Shown here: positions 43,106-52,402 of the stretch, in pieces
Layout of the letters: the number at the start of each line of letters is the position of its first letter
How positions within the stretch are numbered: position 1 is the first letter of the stretch
NCBI GenBank assembly: GCA_902778895.1
Contig: CACYZF010000011.1
Location: 62,001 to 126,000, forward strand
Direction of reading: 5' to 3'
Source of the DNA: an uncultured bacterium
Lineage (GTDB): Bacteria > Verrucomicrobiota > Lentisphaeria > Victivallales > UBA1829
DNA: 64,000 nucleotides
Translations under genes and position numbers: made by a program
Notes under the pieces: generated by a model
Seen by the model: only the letters and a program-made list of their open reading frames with translations
The model's database searches: none
What the model was told of the DNA's origin: nothing

Positions 43106-45400
43106 ATGCCCCAAGATCATACATCCGACGAGCCGCGTCCTCTACGCCGGTCCAAATTGCGCCGCATTTCGTGCATGTCCTTCCTGTTCCTGGCCATGTT
43201 CGTCGGCTCCGTGATACTTTACCTGCTGCCGTGGCGCATCATCTGCAATCTCGGCGTACCGTTCGTTCCGGTTCGCGCCCGCTTCAGTTTCCGGCTTTTT
43301 CCGGAAGACCTCGAACGATACCAGGATTTGAGGTACGAAGAGATTTTCTCCTCATTCCCGTTCTACCTCATCCATGACCGGCGCCCGAAAACGACGGCTT
43401 GGCCCTTCCCGGACGATTATCTGGCGGGTCCGCACCACATGCCGTATCCTTCCCCGGAGTATCTTGATTCCGGCGATCCTCCCCGCAGGACACTATGGGT
43501 GGTCCCGGAGGACACGGTCGAATTCGAGGTACCGGAAGGCGTCGCGCACATCGGCGCGAAAGCGTTTTGGAAATGTACGCAATTGAAACGCGTTACGCTG
43601 CCTTCGACGCTGGTCTCCATCGGCGAGGGGGCTTTTGCCGGGTGCACGAGCCTGAAACGCATCAGGATCCCGGACAATGTGCTGGTGATCGGAAAGCACG
43701 CGTTCCACGGATGCACGGCGTTGTCGGACGTCCGCATGCCCGCCAATCTTGCCGGACTCGGTTATCATGCGTTTCAGGACTGCACCTCGCTGAAGGAGAT
43801 CGCGCTGCCGCATACGCTCCGCCGGTGCGACGGCAGTGCTTTCGCGGGGTGTTCCGCCCTGAGATCCATTGATACCTTCGGTCCGATCCCGGAGAGTGTC
43901 CCCGCCGTGGACGAAACCCTTCGAAAACACCTTCTCGAACACGATTTGAATCCTTATGCCGCCAAATTCGAATTTCCCGGCAGTTCCACGCTGAAATATG
44001 CCTCGATCCCTGTCGGGATCCAGTCGGTCTCGTTCAAAAACTGCATACGGCTGGAGGAGGTCGTAGTGGCACGGGACGCTTCGCTGGAGGGGTTCGACGG
44101 ATGCCTCAGTCTGCTCCGCGTCCGCACGCACAAGCAGGGCCGCAGCGGCAATCCGTCTCCGTCCGTTTGGGGATTCGGCAGATGCAGTTTTCTGAGGGAT
44201 GTCGAGCTCCCGGAGGTCGTGCGGATCGGGGCGGGCGCGTTTGAGAGATGCGTTTCCCTGAGCCGGATCACGCTCCCCGAATCGCTGGAATCCATCGGCG
44301 CCAGCGCGTTCGAGCAATGCCGGTCCCTGGAGAAGATCCGGATCCCGGCGGGCGTAAATTTTATCGGATCCAACGCGTTTGCGGAGGACGTACGTCTGAC
44401 CGAGGCGGAAATCGCCGGTGCGCCTTCCCGGATTGAACCGAGTGTTTTCAGGAACTGCGTCTCCCTGACGAAGTGCGAGCTTGCGGACGGGATGAATTCG
44501 ATTTCGGACGGCATGTTTTCCGGCTGCAAGACCCTGAGGGAGATTCGGATCCCGGCGGGCGTGAAGACGATCGGACAAAAAGCCTTTTATGAATGCCATC
44601 TGCTGCGGAGCGTGGAGTTCCCGGACGGCGTCGAATCCATCGGGGACAATGCGTTTTTCGCAACGAGCCTGTCCCATATCGAACTGCCGGCGAGCGTGAA
44701 GCGCATCGGAAATAACGCGTTCGGCTGGTGGTATGCGTACGGACCGAAGGAACACAAACTCGTTTTTCACGGGGACATCGAAGACCTGGACGGGATCGGG
44801 ATGCACTGGAAGGACATGGTCTTCCCACCGGACAGCAGGTTCAAGCGGCTGGACGACGGCACGCTGCTCAACACCGTCGTGGGACGCCTGCTCGAGGCGC
44901 CGAGGGACACGGCGGGTGTTTTCACGGTGCCGGAGAATATCCGCTCGATCGCGTCCAGGGCGTTCGCCGGCAGTACATTCGACCGTATCGTCGTGCCGGA
45001 CACGGTAACGCATTTCGAGGAAGGCGCGTTCAGCGCCTGCCGCGCCAAGGAGCTCGTGCTCCCGGACAATATGGAACGGGTCGTCGACAGGATGTTCGAG
45101 ATCTGTTCCATACCGGTGATCACGATCCCGGCGGGCGTGAAGGAGATCGGGGCGGGCGCCTTCCGCGGTTGCTGGAACGTGCGGAAAGTCATCCTGCCGG
45201 ACGGCCTGGAGCGCATCGGGAAAGAGGCGTTCCGGGGCTGCCACATCCGCGAGATCGAGATTCCGGCGAGCGTGAAATGGATTTCGAAAGACGCGTTTCC
45301 CTACAGCCCGGTCAATCAGTACGTTCAGGAACACTACGGTCACCTGATGACGGAGGACCCGGACACATCCGCGGAGAAAGAGGAAGCTCCGCCTCAATGA
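43106..45400 (+). CDS. Membrane-anchored BspA-like leucine-rich-repeat protein
   Basis: 764 residues. A basic 20-residue cytosolic head (RRSKLRRIS) is followed by one transmembrane helix (about 24-44) and a long periplasmic or surface domain. From residue 135 there are some twenty BspA/LRR_5 repeats of about 23 residues (pattern: L..I.IPAGVK.IG..AFY.C), interrupted by less regular inserts near 265-330 and 530-620. The protein has no lipobox, unlike the 20.1-kb homologue, so it is probably held in the inner membrane. GAGGAG precedes the ATG by 5 bases. Role unknown; LRR_5 proteins often bind other proteins or glycans. Confidence 0.85.
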   Translation: MPQDHTSDEPRPLRRSKLRRISCMSFLFLAMFVGSVILYLLPWRIICNLGVPFVPVRARFSFRLFPEDLERYQDLRYEEIFSSFPFYLIHDRRPKTTAWPFPDDYLAGPHHMPYPSPEYLDSGDPPRRTLWVVPEDTVEFEVPEGVAHIGAKAFWKCTQLKRVTLPSTLVSIGEGAFAGCTSLKRIRIPDNVLVIGKHAFHGCTALSDVRMPANLAGLGYHAFQDCTSLKEIALPHTLRRCDGSAFAGCSALRSIDTFGPIPESVPAVDETLRKHLLEHDLNPYAAKFEFPGSSTLKYASIPVGIQSVSFKNCIRLEEVVVARDASLEGFDGCLSLLRVRTHKQGRSGNPSPSVWGFGRCSFLRDVELPEVVRIGAGAFERCVSLSRITLPESLESIGASAFEQCRSLEKIRIPAGVNFIGSNAFAEDVRLTEAEIAGAPSRIEPSVFRNCVSLTKCELADGMNSISDGMFSGCKTLREIRIPAGVKTIGQKAFYECHLLRSVEFPDGVESIGDNAFFATSLSHIELPASVKRIGNNAFGWWYAYGPKEHKLVFHGDIEDLDGIGMHWKDMVFPPDSRFKRLDDGTLLNTVVGRLLEAPRDTAGVFTVPENIRSIASRAFAGSTFDRIVVPDTVTHFEEGAFSACRAKELVLPDNMERVVDRMFEICSIPVITIPAGVKEIGAGAFRGCWNVRKVILPDGLERIGKEAFRGCHIREIEIPASVKWISKDAFPYSPVNQYVQEHYGHLMTEDPDTSAEKEEAPPQ

Positions 45401-45422
45401 TGCCGGAGCTGACGCCGGAGCG

Positions 45423-47033
45423 TTACGCCTCTTCGTGGTATTCTTTTTCCGTGTTGACGTTCCAGATGGCTTTCCTGTCGCCGTTCTGCCCGGCCAGGAG
45501 ATGCTTCACGGCCTCGAACGCCGTCACCATGCTGTGGTCCATGTTGTTGTACCTGTGCTGGCCGTTCCGGCCGATGCAGTACAGATTGCGGAACGAATCC
45601 AGATAGGCGGTTAGCGTGTCCATCCGGTCGTAAGTATCGAAGTACGCCGGATAAGCCTTTCTGACCTTCTCGACGTGATAGTCGCGGACGGGTTCGTCCG
45701 GGTTCAGGATGCCCATTTTGACCAGCTCGGCCACGGCAAACGATTTCCATTCTTCTTCCGGCATGGACCAGTATTCGTCGCCCTCGCGGCAGAAATACTC
45801 CAGTCCGATCCAGAGGGAATGCTCCGGATCCTGAAGCATGTACGGCGACCAGTTGTTAAATATCTGGATGCGGCCGAGCCTGACGCCGGTATCCTGCACG
45901 TAGATCCAGCAGTCTGGTATGATGTCGTTCAGTGTTTTCAGCTTCGTTTCGTTGCGCAGGTTGATTCTGTCCACGAGGATGCCGATCGTGACGAAGTCGC
46001 GGTAGGGCAGCCCGGCGGCGATTTCCGCGATTTCCCGCGGAACGCCGTTCATGCCGCCGACCAGATCCTTCACCGGCATGGAGGAGATCACATAGTCCGC
46101 CTCAAAAGACGCGGTTCCGGCGGGCGTTTCACAGACGATTTCCTTCACCAGACCCTTCTCTGTTTTGACCTGCGCGACCCGGTGGTTCAGGAGGATTTCG
46201 CCGCCCATGTTCCTGATCTCATCAGCCGCGGCTTCCCATAGCTGGCCGGGACCGTATTTCGGGTAGAGGAATTCGCCGATCAGGGATGTTTCGATTTTCC
46301 GGCGGCCGCGCGGGACGCATTTGGAGAAGACGTTTTTGAGCACAGCAGTAATGGAAAGGCCCTTTACGCGCTGTGCGCCCCAGGATGCAGAAATTTCGCG
46401 TGGATGGCGCCCCCAGACCTTTTCCGTGTAGCCCTCGAAGAACATGGCGTAGAGCGTGCGTCCGAACCGGTTGATATAGAAGTTTTCGAGGGAGCTTTCC
46501 GGCAGCGGCCGCAGCACGGCGCACAGATAACTCAGGCCCGCCCGGAACGCGGTCAGAAACCCGATGTTCCGGAACGTGCTCCAGTTCATTTTCGCAGGAT
46601 AATCGAAGAAAAGATGCTTGTAGTAAATCCGTGAAACGCGCGGCCTGGCGAGCATCACGCGGTCGGTCCGCTCGGGGTCGGGACCGCCCGGCGCGAGGGC
46701 TGTGTTCCGGTTGAGGAGGATGTCGTCGAACGACGGTCTGCCCTGAAGCGGCATGAGTTCCTGCCACATGGCGTTGACGTCCGGGTCCTTGGAGAAGAAA
46801 CGGTGTCCTCCGATGTCCATCCGGTTGCCGTTGTGAACGACTGTCCGGGAAATGCCTCCGACGCAGCCGGATTCCTCCAGGACGACGACGCGGATGTTCC
46901 GGTTCGCCTGCAGGAGCTTGTATCCGGCTGTCAGCCCGGCGGGACCGGCGCCGATCACGACGACGGTCTTCCCGTTCATATCCGCGGCTTGCGGAGGTCT
47001 TTCGTTTTTTTCGATCAGAACATCGGATTTCAT
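45423..47033 (-). CDS. FAD-dependent amine oxidase-type oxidoreductase
   Basis: 536 residues. The dinucleotide fold VVVIGAGPAGLTAGYKLL is at about 24-42, with GGISRT and the DIGGHRFFS segment after it, as in protoporphyrinogen oxidase/UDP-galactopyranose mutase-like flavoproteins found in polysaccharide loci. FGRTLYAMFFEGYTEKVWG and the late YCIGRNGQHRYNNMDHSMV complete the family. Substrate is unknown; a role in surface sugar or isoprenoid modification is plausible. ATG 47033 gives an 18-residue lead before the fold; Met19 (46979) is an alternative. A tRNA-Leu gene lies just upstream on the same strand. Confidence 0.8.
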   Translation of the reverse strand: MKSDVLIEKNERPPQAADMNGKTVVVIGAGPAGLTAGYKLLQANRNIRVVVLEESGCVGGISRTVVHNGNRMDIGGHRFFSKDPDVNAMWQELMPLQGRPSFDDILLNRNTALAPGGPDPERTDRVMLARPRVSRIYYKHLFFDYPAKMNWSTFRNIGFLTAFRAGLSYLCAVLRPLPESSLENFYINRFGRTLYAMFFEGYTEKVWGRHPREISASWGAQRVKGLSITAVLKNVFSKCVPRGRRKIETSLIGEFLYPKYGPGQLWEAAADEIRNMGGEILLNHRVAQVKTEKGLVKEIVCETPAGTASFEADYVISSMPVKDLVGGMNGVPREIAEIAAGLPYRDFVTIGILVDRINLRNETKLKTLNDIIPDCWIYVQDTGVRLGRIQIFNNWSPYMLQDPEHSLWIGLEYFCREGDEYWSMPEEEWKSFAVAELVKMGILNPDEPVRDYHVEKVRKAYPAYFDTYDRMDTLTAYLDSFRNLYCIGRNGQHRYNNMDHSMVTAFEAVKHLLAGQNGDRKAIWNVNTEKEYHEEA

Positions 47034-47070
47034 GAAAAAAAGATCGTGGAAACCGTTTTTGAGCTTGAAA

Positions 47071-47155
47071 TGGTGCGCGGCGCGGGACTCGAACCCGCAT
47101 GCCTCACGGCGAAGGATCCTAAGTCCTTTGTGTCTGCCAATTTCACCAGCCGCGC
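47071..47155 (-). tRNA. tRNA-Leu(UAG), CCA encoded
   Basis: 85 bases on the minus strand with a long variable arm (type II). Acceptor GCGCGGC / GCCGCGC is perfect, the anticodon loop CTTAGGA is closed by AAGGA/TCCTT (anticodon TAG), the T-arm is GCGGGTTCGAGTCCCGC and the discriminator is A followed by CCA. Confidence 0.95.
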
Positions 47156-47176
47156 CTGAGTTTTTGTAGAAATTAT

Positions 47177-47205
47177 AATATAACATACCCCTGCCGGAGA
47201 ATCAA
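47177..47205 (-). promoter_or_regulatory. Promoter of tRNA-Leu
   Basis: Minus strand: TTGATT (47200-47205), 17-base spacer, TATATT (47177-47182). Confidence 0.65.
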
Positions 47206-47321
47206 CCCCTGAATTCAAAAAAAGAGGAGAGGCGGCATGCCGACGGTCGTGTCGACATGATGCAATGAACGACCGGAAAAAACGGGATGCATCAAAAAGA
47301 AGCGGAAACGGGTTGATTTTT

Positions 47322-47346
47322 CCACGTTTTCGTGGTAGGTTATACT
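47322..47346 (+). promoter_or_regulatory. Possible operator/promoter of the pheC-like gene
   Basis: A CCACG-TTTT-CGTGG dyad (47322-47335) lies directly before a TATACT -10-like hexamer (47341-47346). No -35 at normal spacing is seen, so the dyad may bind an activator or repressor. Confidence 0.35.
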
Positions 47347-47442
47347 GACCCGGAGATCGTGATAAGGTCAGTGTGAGGCCGGGCTGTCATGCCGGAACGG
47401 GCCGGGAATGAGGTAAACTGAACAGAAACGGAAAGCGCGATC

Positions 47443-48312
47443 ATGAAGATAAAATACATCGTTTCCATCGCCGTTTTATGGCTGTTTGCGATTGTATTCC
47501 TGCTGACGGGATGCCGCAGTTCACGGCCGGGCGATCGATCGCTTCAGGCGGTAAAGACGCGGGGCGTGTTGCTCGTCGGCACGACCGGAGATTACTGCCC
47601 GATGTCGTATCTGAATCCGCGGACACACGCATACGAGGGGTTCGATGCGGCGCTGGCGGAGGATCTGGCGGCGAGCCTGGGCGTAGGGATCCGATATGTG
47701 TCGACCACATGGCCGAGCTTGATGCAGGACACGCTCGACCGTAAATTCGACCTCGCGATCTGCGGCATCACGATCACTCCGGCAAGAAAAGAGCAGGCGC
47801 TAATGTCCGAGGGGTATCTGGGGAACGGAAAAACGGTCCTCTGCCGGGCGGAAGACGCGGCGAAATATGTTTCTCTCGCGGCGATCAACCGTCCCGAGGT
47901 GCGTGTGATGGAGAATCCCGGCGGCCTTAACGAAAAGTTTGCGAGGGAACATCTCCCGGATGCGATTCTGACGATCCATCCGGTCAACGAGGAGATTCCG
48001 GCGCTGGTCGCTTCCGGCAGGACTGACGTGATGATCACCGAGATCATGGAGGCGGCGTATTATGCCGGAAAAGATCGGAGACTGGCCGCGCCGCTGCTGG
48101 ACCATCCGTTCACGCGCGGCCAACTCGGCGTATTGCTGCCGCCCGGGAACGAAACGCTGCTGGAGTATGTCAACGGCTTCCTCGAACAGGAGCGCCGGAG
48201 CGGGCGTCTGGACGAACTGAGCGAGATATATCTGCATCTCGGGGCTCAGGACAGGCAGGCCATGCAAAAAGATCCGCCTCCTGTCTGGATCCCGGTGCCC
48301 ATCATGCCCTGA
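47443..48312 (+). CDS. PheC-like cyclohexadienyl dehydratase / solute-binding lipoprotein
   Basis: 289 residues. The signal ends in FLLTGC (Cys24). The mature part is a type 3 solute-binding fold, but its motifs follow periplasmic cyclohexadienyl dehydratase (PheC): VGTTGDYCPMSYL, YEGFDAALAEDLAASLGV, STTWPSLMQDTL, NRPEVRVMENPGGLNEKFA and a DVMITEIMEAAYY segment holding the Glu aligned with the PheC catalytic acid. PheC turns prephenate or arogenate into phenylpyruvate or phenylalanine in the periplasm. No transporter genes accompany it, which favours an enzyme over an ABC binding protein. A terminator follows. Confidence 0.72.
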   Translation: MKIKYIVSIAVLWLFAIVFLLTGCRSSRPGDRSLQAVKTRGVLLVGTTGDYCPMSYLNPRTHAYEGFDAALAEDLAASLGVGIRYVSTTWPSLMQDTLDRKFDLAICGITITPARKEQALMSEGYLGNGKTVLCRAEDAAKYVSLAAINRPEVRVMENPGGLNEKFAREHLPDAILTIHPVNEEIPALVASGRTDVMITEIMEAAYYAGKDRRLAAPLLDHPFTRGQLGVLLPPGNETLLEYVNGFLEQERRSGRLDELSEIYLHLGAQDRQAMQKDPPPVWIPVPIMP

Positions 48313-48326
48313 ATATGAGCATGATT

Positions 48327-48365
48327 CCGCACAGGCGAACAAAGCCGTGCGGGAAGTGTTTTTCC
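48327..48365 (+). terminator. Intrinsic terminator of the pheC-like gene
   Basis: CCGCAC / GTGCGG with an inner GGC/GCC pair block and a 7-base loop, then GTTTTTCC. Confidence 0.75.
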
Positions 48366-48386
48366 TTTCTTCGGGGGTGTTCCGGC

Positions 48387-48415
48387 TTGAAAAAGAGTCT
48401 CTGCCGTGATATATT
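48387..48415 (+). promoter_or_regulatory. Promoter of proS-metG
   Basis: TTGAAA (48387-48392), 17-base spacer, TATATT (48410-48415), 57 bases before the proS ATG. Confidence 0.75.
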
Positions 48416-48472
48416 ATTTTTTTCGGCAAAATCTTTTCTTAAAATATAATACACATCCGCGAGGTATTTTCC

Positions 48473-50212
48473 ATGAAAATGTCCCAGTTGTTCGGCAGCC
48501 GTCTGAAAGAGGATCCGGCGGACGCCACCACTTACAGCCACAAATTCCTGGTCCGCGGGGGCTATGTCCGGCCCGTTTCCGCCGGCATCTATTCCCTGCT
48601 GCCCGTCGGCAAGCGCGTGATTGCGAAGATCGAGAACATCATCCGTCAGGAAATGGACCGCGTCGGCGGGCAGGAAGTCCTGATGCCGGTCGTTCTTCCG
48701 GCGGATCTCTGGGTCGAGTCCGGCCGTTACCAGTCAGTCGGGGCCGAGCTGCTGCGGTTCAGCGACCGCAACAACAAGGCGATGGTCCTGGGCATGACGC
48801 ACGAGGAAGCCAGCTGCCAGATCGCCCGTACCGAGATCAACAGCTACAAGCAGCTTCCCGTGATGATCTACCAGATCCAGACCAAATACCGCGACGAAGC
48901 CCGTCCGCGCGCCGGCCTGCTCCGCGTGCGCGAGTTCACGATGAAGGACGCCTACAGTTTCCACACCTCGCAGGAGGACCTGGACGCCTACTATCAGGAA
49001 CTCCATGCCGCCTACGAACGCATCTTCCGCCGCGTCGGCATGAAACATGTCGTGTCCATCCTGTCCAACACCGGCATGATGGGCGGCAGCGTGTCGCACG
49101 AGTTCATGCTGCTGGCGGACTGCGGCGAGGACAACATCTTCCTGTCACCCGACGGCAAGAGCTACAAGGCCAATCGCGAGGTCGCGGTGTCCGGCCTGAA
49201 ATTCGAGCGCACCGGCGAAGAGCTCCCGCTCGAAAAAGTCGCCACGCCGCATTCCAAGACGATCGAGGAGGTCGCGAACTTCCTGAACGTGACGCCCGCG
49301 CAGACCGGCAAGGCGGTGTTCTACAGCACCGAGGACGGCAAGGAACTGATCTTCGTGCTCATCCGCGGCGATTTCGAGGTCAACGAGTGCAAGCTCAAAA
49401 ACGTCCTTGGTCTCAACTCCATCAAGTTCGCAGACGACAATCTCATCCGTTCCTGCGGCGCCGTCCCCGGATACGCTTCCCCGGTCGGCATCGCCGAAGT
49501 CCCGGATAAAGTCCGCCTCGTGATCGACCCGTCCGCCGCCGGAACCGTGAACCTCGTGGTCGGCGCGAACGAGGAGGGATTCCATTACAAGAACTTCAAC
49601 TACGGACGCGACATGACCGGCGGCCTGGTGGCCGACGTGGCGTGCGTCCGCGAGGGCGACCCCTGCCCCGTGACCGGCGAACCGCTCCAGTTCAAGCACG
49701 GCATCGAGATCGGCAACATCTTCCAGCTCGGTTTGAAGTATTCGAAGTCGATGAAGGTGAACTACCTGGACAAGGACGGCAAGTCCAAGCCGATGTACAT
49801 GGGCTGCTACGGCATCGGCGTCGGCCGCACCATGGCGTCGGTCATCGAGGACAACCACGACGACTACGGCCCGATCTGGCCGATGTCCATCGCGCCGTAC
49901 CAGGTCCATATCGTGGCGCTCCAGCCGAACGGCACCGAGTCCGGCGTGAAGGCGGAAGCGCTTTACAAGGACCTTCAGGCGAAGGGCGTGGAAGTCCTGT
50001 ACGACGACCGCGGCGAAAAGGCCGGATTCATGTTCAGCGATGCCGACCTCCTCGGTGTTCCGTTCCGCGTGATCGTCTCCCCGAAGACGCTCGCGAACGG
50101 CATGGTCGAATTCCGCACGCGCGCCTCCCGCGATTCCGAGATGATTCCGGTCGAACAGGCCGCCGAAGTGCTGGCACAGCGCGTCCGCGCCGAGCTGGAC
50201 CGCTATCTCTGA
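48473..50212 (+). CDS. proS: Prolyl-tRNA synthetase (bacterial type, with editing domain)
   Basis: 579 residues. Class II core with motif 1 around PVGKRVIAKIENIIRQEMD, motif 2 TKYRDEARPRAGLLRVREF and motif 3 GCYGIGVGRTMASVIE. An INS/YbaK-type editing domain that removes misacylated Ala-tRNA(Pro) lies between motifs 2 and 3 (about 230-385), with KAVFYSTEDGKELIFVLIRGD. A C-terminal anticodon-binding domain follows. Length and layout match the long bacterial ProRS. metG follows after 22 bases. Confidence 0.96.
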   Translation: MKMSQLFGSRLKEDPADATTYSHKFLVRGGYVRPVSAGIYSLLPVGKRVIAKIENIIRQEMDRVGGQEVLMPVVLPADLWVESGRYQSVGAELLRFSDRNNKAMVLGMTHEEASCQIARTEINSYKQLPVMIYQIQTKYRDEARPRAGLLRVREFTMKDAYSFHTSQEDLDAYYQELHAAYERIFRRVGMKHVVSILSNTGMMGGSVSHEFMLLADCGEDNIFLSPDGKSYKANREVAVSGLKFERTGEELPLEKVATPHSKTIEEVANFLNVTPAQTGKAVFYSTEDGKELIFVLIRGDFEVNECKLKNVLGLNSIKFADDNLIRSCGAVPGYASPVGIAEVPDKVRLVIDPSAAGTVNLVVGANEEGFHYKNFNYGRDMTGGLVADVACVREGDPCPVTGEPLQFKHGIEIGNIFQLGLKYSKSMKVNYLDKDGKSKPMYMGCYGIGVGRTMASVIEDNHDDYGPIWPMSIAPYQVHIVALQPNGTESGVKAEALYKDLQAKGVEVLYDDRGEKAGFMFSDADLLGVPFRVIVSPKTLANGMVEFRTRASRDSEMIPVEQAAEVLAQRVRAELDRYL

Positions 50213-50234
50213 CGAACTGGAAAGGAACACGAAC

Positions 50235-52202
50235 ATGAGCAACAGCACATTTTACGTAACGACCCCGATCTACTACGTCAACGACAAGCCCCACATCGGG
50301 CACGCTTACACGACCGTCCTCGCCGACGTCCTCGCGCGCTACCACCGCGCCGCGGGCGACGATGTCTGGTTTCTGACCGGTACCGACGAACACGGCCAGA
50401 AAGTCCAGAAAGCCGCCGAGAAGAACGGCATGACGCCGATTGAGCAGTGCGACAGCACCGTGGTCCGGTTCCAGGAACTCTGGAAGCGCCTCGGCATCAC
50501 GAACGACGATTTCATCCGCACGACCGAGGAACGCCACTGGAAGATCGTCCAGGCCATCATGCAGGACCTCTACGACCGCGACCTCATCTACAAGGCCGAG
50601 TACAAGGGCTACTACTGCGTTGCCTGCGAACGTTTCTTCACGGAGAAGGATCTGATCGACGGCAAACTCTGTCCGGACTGCCAGCGCGAAGTCGACACCA
50701 TCGTCGAGAGCAACTATTTCTTCCGCATGAGCAAGTATCAGGACTGGCTGATCCAGTACATTACCGAGCACCCGGACTTCATCCAGCCGGCGTTCCGCGC
50801 CAACGAGACGCTCGGATTCCTGCGCAAGCCGCTGGAAGACCTCTGCATCTCCCGTCCGAAATCCCGCCTCTCCTGGGGCATCGAACTGCCGTTTGACCGA
50901 GATTACGTCTGCTACGTGTGGTTCGACGCGCTCATCAACTACATCTCCGCGATCGGTTACGGTGTGGACCAGGCGCGTTTCGAGCGCTACTGGACCAGCT
51001 GCATCCATCTGATCGGAAAAGACATCCTCACCACGCACAGCGTGTACTGGCCGACCATGCTCCACGCCATCGGCCTCCCGATGCCGAAGACCATCTTCGC
51101 GCACGGCTGGTGGCTCACCGGCAGCCGCAAGATGAGCAAGTCGCTCGGCAACGTGGTGAACCCGATGGACATGGCCGACAAGTACGGTGTGGACGCGTTC
51201 CGCTACTTCCTGCTCGCTGCCATGACGCCCGGCAACGACGCCTCGTTCACCGAGGAGGACTTCCTCCAGCGGTTCAACACCGACCTCGCGAACGACCTCG
51301 GCAACCTGCTTTCGCGCGTGGTGAAGCTCTCCATCAAGAACTTCGGCGGCACGCTCCCCGCTCCGCCGCCGCTCCAGCCGCTCGAAATGGAACTGCTTTC
51401 CAAGGCGGCCATGGCTGTGAAACAGCTTGAAAACGAGCTGAACGCCATGAAGCTCGACCGCGGGATCAACGCCGTTATGAACGTGGTCCGCGAGGCCAAC
51501 AAGTTCCTGGAGCGCACCGCGCCCTGGACGCTCGCGAAGGAAGGCAAGACCGACCGCCTCGCCGCCGTGCTGTACACCGCGGCGCAGACGCTCGAAATCG
51601 TGTCCGGCCTGCTCTTCCCGATCATGCCCGAAAAGATGACGCAGCTGCGCCGTTCGCTCGGCCTCTCCGAAGCGGAGATCGTGAAGACCGATTTCAAGTC
51701 GCTCAGCGAGTTCGCCGATCCGAGCGCCACGAACCGCACCATGGTCGATATGCCCCCGCTTTTCCCGCGCATTGTGGTCGAGAAGCCCGAAGAGGCCGCT
51801 CCCGCGAAGCCCGAGAAGCAGAAAAAGCAGGAAATCAAAGCGCCGAAGACCAAGGACGTCGTGGTGCCGGAAGGCATGGTCACGATCGAACAGTTCTTCA
51901 AGACGCAGCTCCGCACCGCGAAGGTGCTGGAAGCCGAGCGCATCGAAAACAAGACGCGTCTGCTCCACCTGAAGGTCGACCTCGGAAACGGCGACGTCCG
52001 TTCGCTCGTCGCCGGCATCGCCCAGCAGTACGCGCCGGAGGACGTGATCGGCAAGACCATCATCGTGGTGGCAAACCTCATGCCCGCGAAGATCGCCGGA
52101 TTCGAGTCCTGCGGCATGCTCCTCGCGGCCAAGAACGAAACCAGCCTGAAACTCGTGACCGTGGACGGCGGCGACGCCGAGCCCGGCCTGACCGTGGGTT
52201 AA
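50235..52202 (+). CDS. metG: Methionyl-tRNA synthetase with C-terminal tRNA-binding domain
   Basis: 655 residues. Class I signatures HIGH (20-23) and KMSKS (about 299-303) are intact. The connective peptide has one zinc knuckle (CVACERFF and CPDCQ). A Lys/Glu/Pro-rich linker (about 510-545) leads to a C-terminal EMAPII/Trbp-like domain (about 550-655: MVTIEQFFKTQLRTAKV to the end), which helps tRNA binding and dimerisation. It charges both initiator and elongator tRNA-Met. GGAAAGG precedes the ATG. A hairpin and tandem repeats begin 3 bases after the stop. Confidence 0.96.
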   Translation: MSNSTFYVTTPIYYVNDKPHIGHAYTTVLADVLARYHRAAGDDVWFLTGTDEHGQKVQKAAEKNGMTPIEQCDSTVVRFQELWKRLGITNDDFIRTTEERHWKIVQAIMQDLYDRDLIYKAEYKGYYCVACERFFTEKDLIDGKLCPDCQREVDTIVESNYFFRMSKYQDWLIQYITEHPDFIQPAFRANETLGFLRKPLEDLCISRPKSRLSWGIELPFDRDYVCYVWFDALINYISAIGYGVDQARFERYWTSCIHLIGKDILTTHSVYWPTMLHAIGLPMPKTIFAHGWWLTGSRKMSKSLGNVVNPMDMADKYGVDAFRYFLLAAMTPGNDASFTEEDFLQRFNTDLANDLGNLLSRVVKLSIKNFGGTLPAPPPLQPLEMELLSKAAMAVKQLENELNAMKLDRGINAVMNVVREANKFLERTAPWTLAKEGKTDRLAAVLYTAAQTLEIVSGLLFPIMPEKMTQLRRSLGLSEAEIVKTDFKSLSEFADPSATNRTMVDMPPLFPRIVVEKPEEAAPAKPEKQKKQEIKAPKTKDVVVPEGMVTIEQFFKTQLRTAKVLEAERIENKTRLLHLKVDLGNGDVRSLVAGIAQQYAPEDVIGKTIIVVANLMPAKIAGFESCGMLLAAKNETSLKLVTVDGGDAEPGLTVG

Positions 52203-52204
52203 AG

Positions 52205-52219
52205 GGAGGCGAAGCCTCC
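52205..52219 (+). terminator. Short GC hairpin after metG
   Basis: GGAGGC-GAA-GCCTCC with a triloop, directly after the stop. It lacks a T-tract, so it may protect the 3' end rather than terminate. Confidence 0.4.
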
Positions 52220-52225
52220 ACTGCG

Positions 52226-52317
52226 GCACACACTGCGTGTGCTGATACAGTGCTCTCAGCTTCGCTTGAGCACACACGATGTGTGCTGATACAGTGCTCT
52301 CAGCTTCGCTTGAGCAC
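52226..52317. repeat. Tandem 44-bp palindromic repeat (2.1 copies)
   Basis: Units at 52226-52269 and 52270-52313 match at 41 of 44 positions; a third copy starts with GCAC at 52314. Each unit contains two dyads: GCACAC...GTGTGC, whose centre carries the only differences (TGC against GAT), and GTGCTC...GAGCAC, which crosses the unit boundary. The array lies between metG and the khpB terminator. Confidence 0.9.
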
Positions 52318-52402
52318 GGGACAGTCGGTTGTTCAGAAAAAATATGCGGTGACATCAGGTTCATGAATGCCGCCGCTTTTTCGTGTTCGTTTTCAGGGTA
52401 TG

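Noticed and set aside
52226..52317. CRISPR remnant
   Set aside because: Direct repeats of 37 bases are separated by only 7 bases, too short for spacers, and no cas gene is near.
50034..52364. 776-codon minus-strand frame opposite metG
   Set aside because: High GC makes long antisense frames common here; the plus strand encodes a full methionyl-tRNA synthetase.
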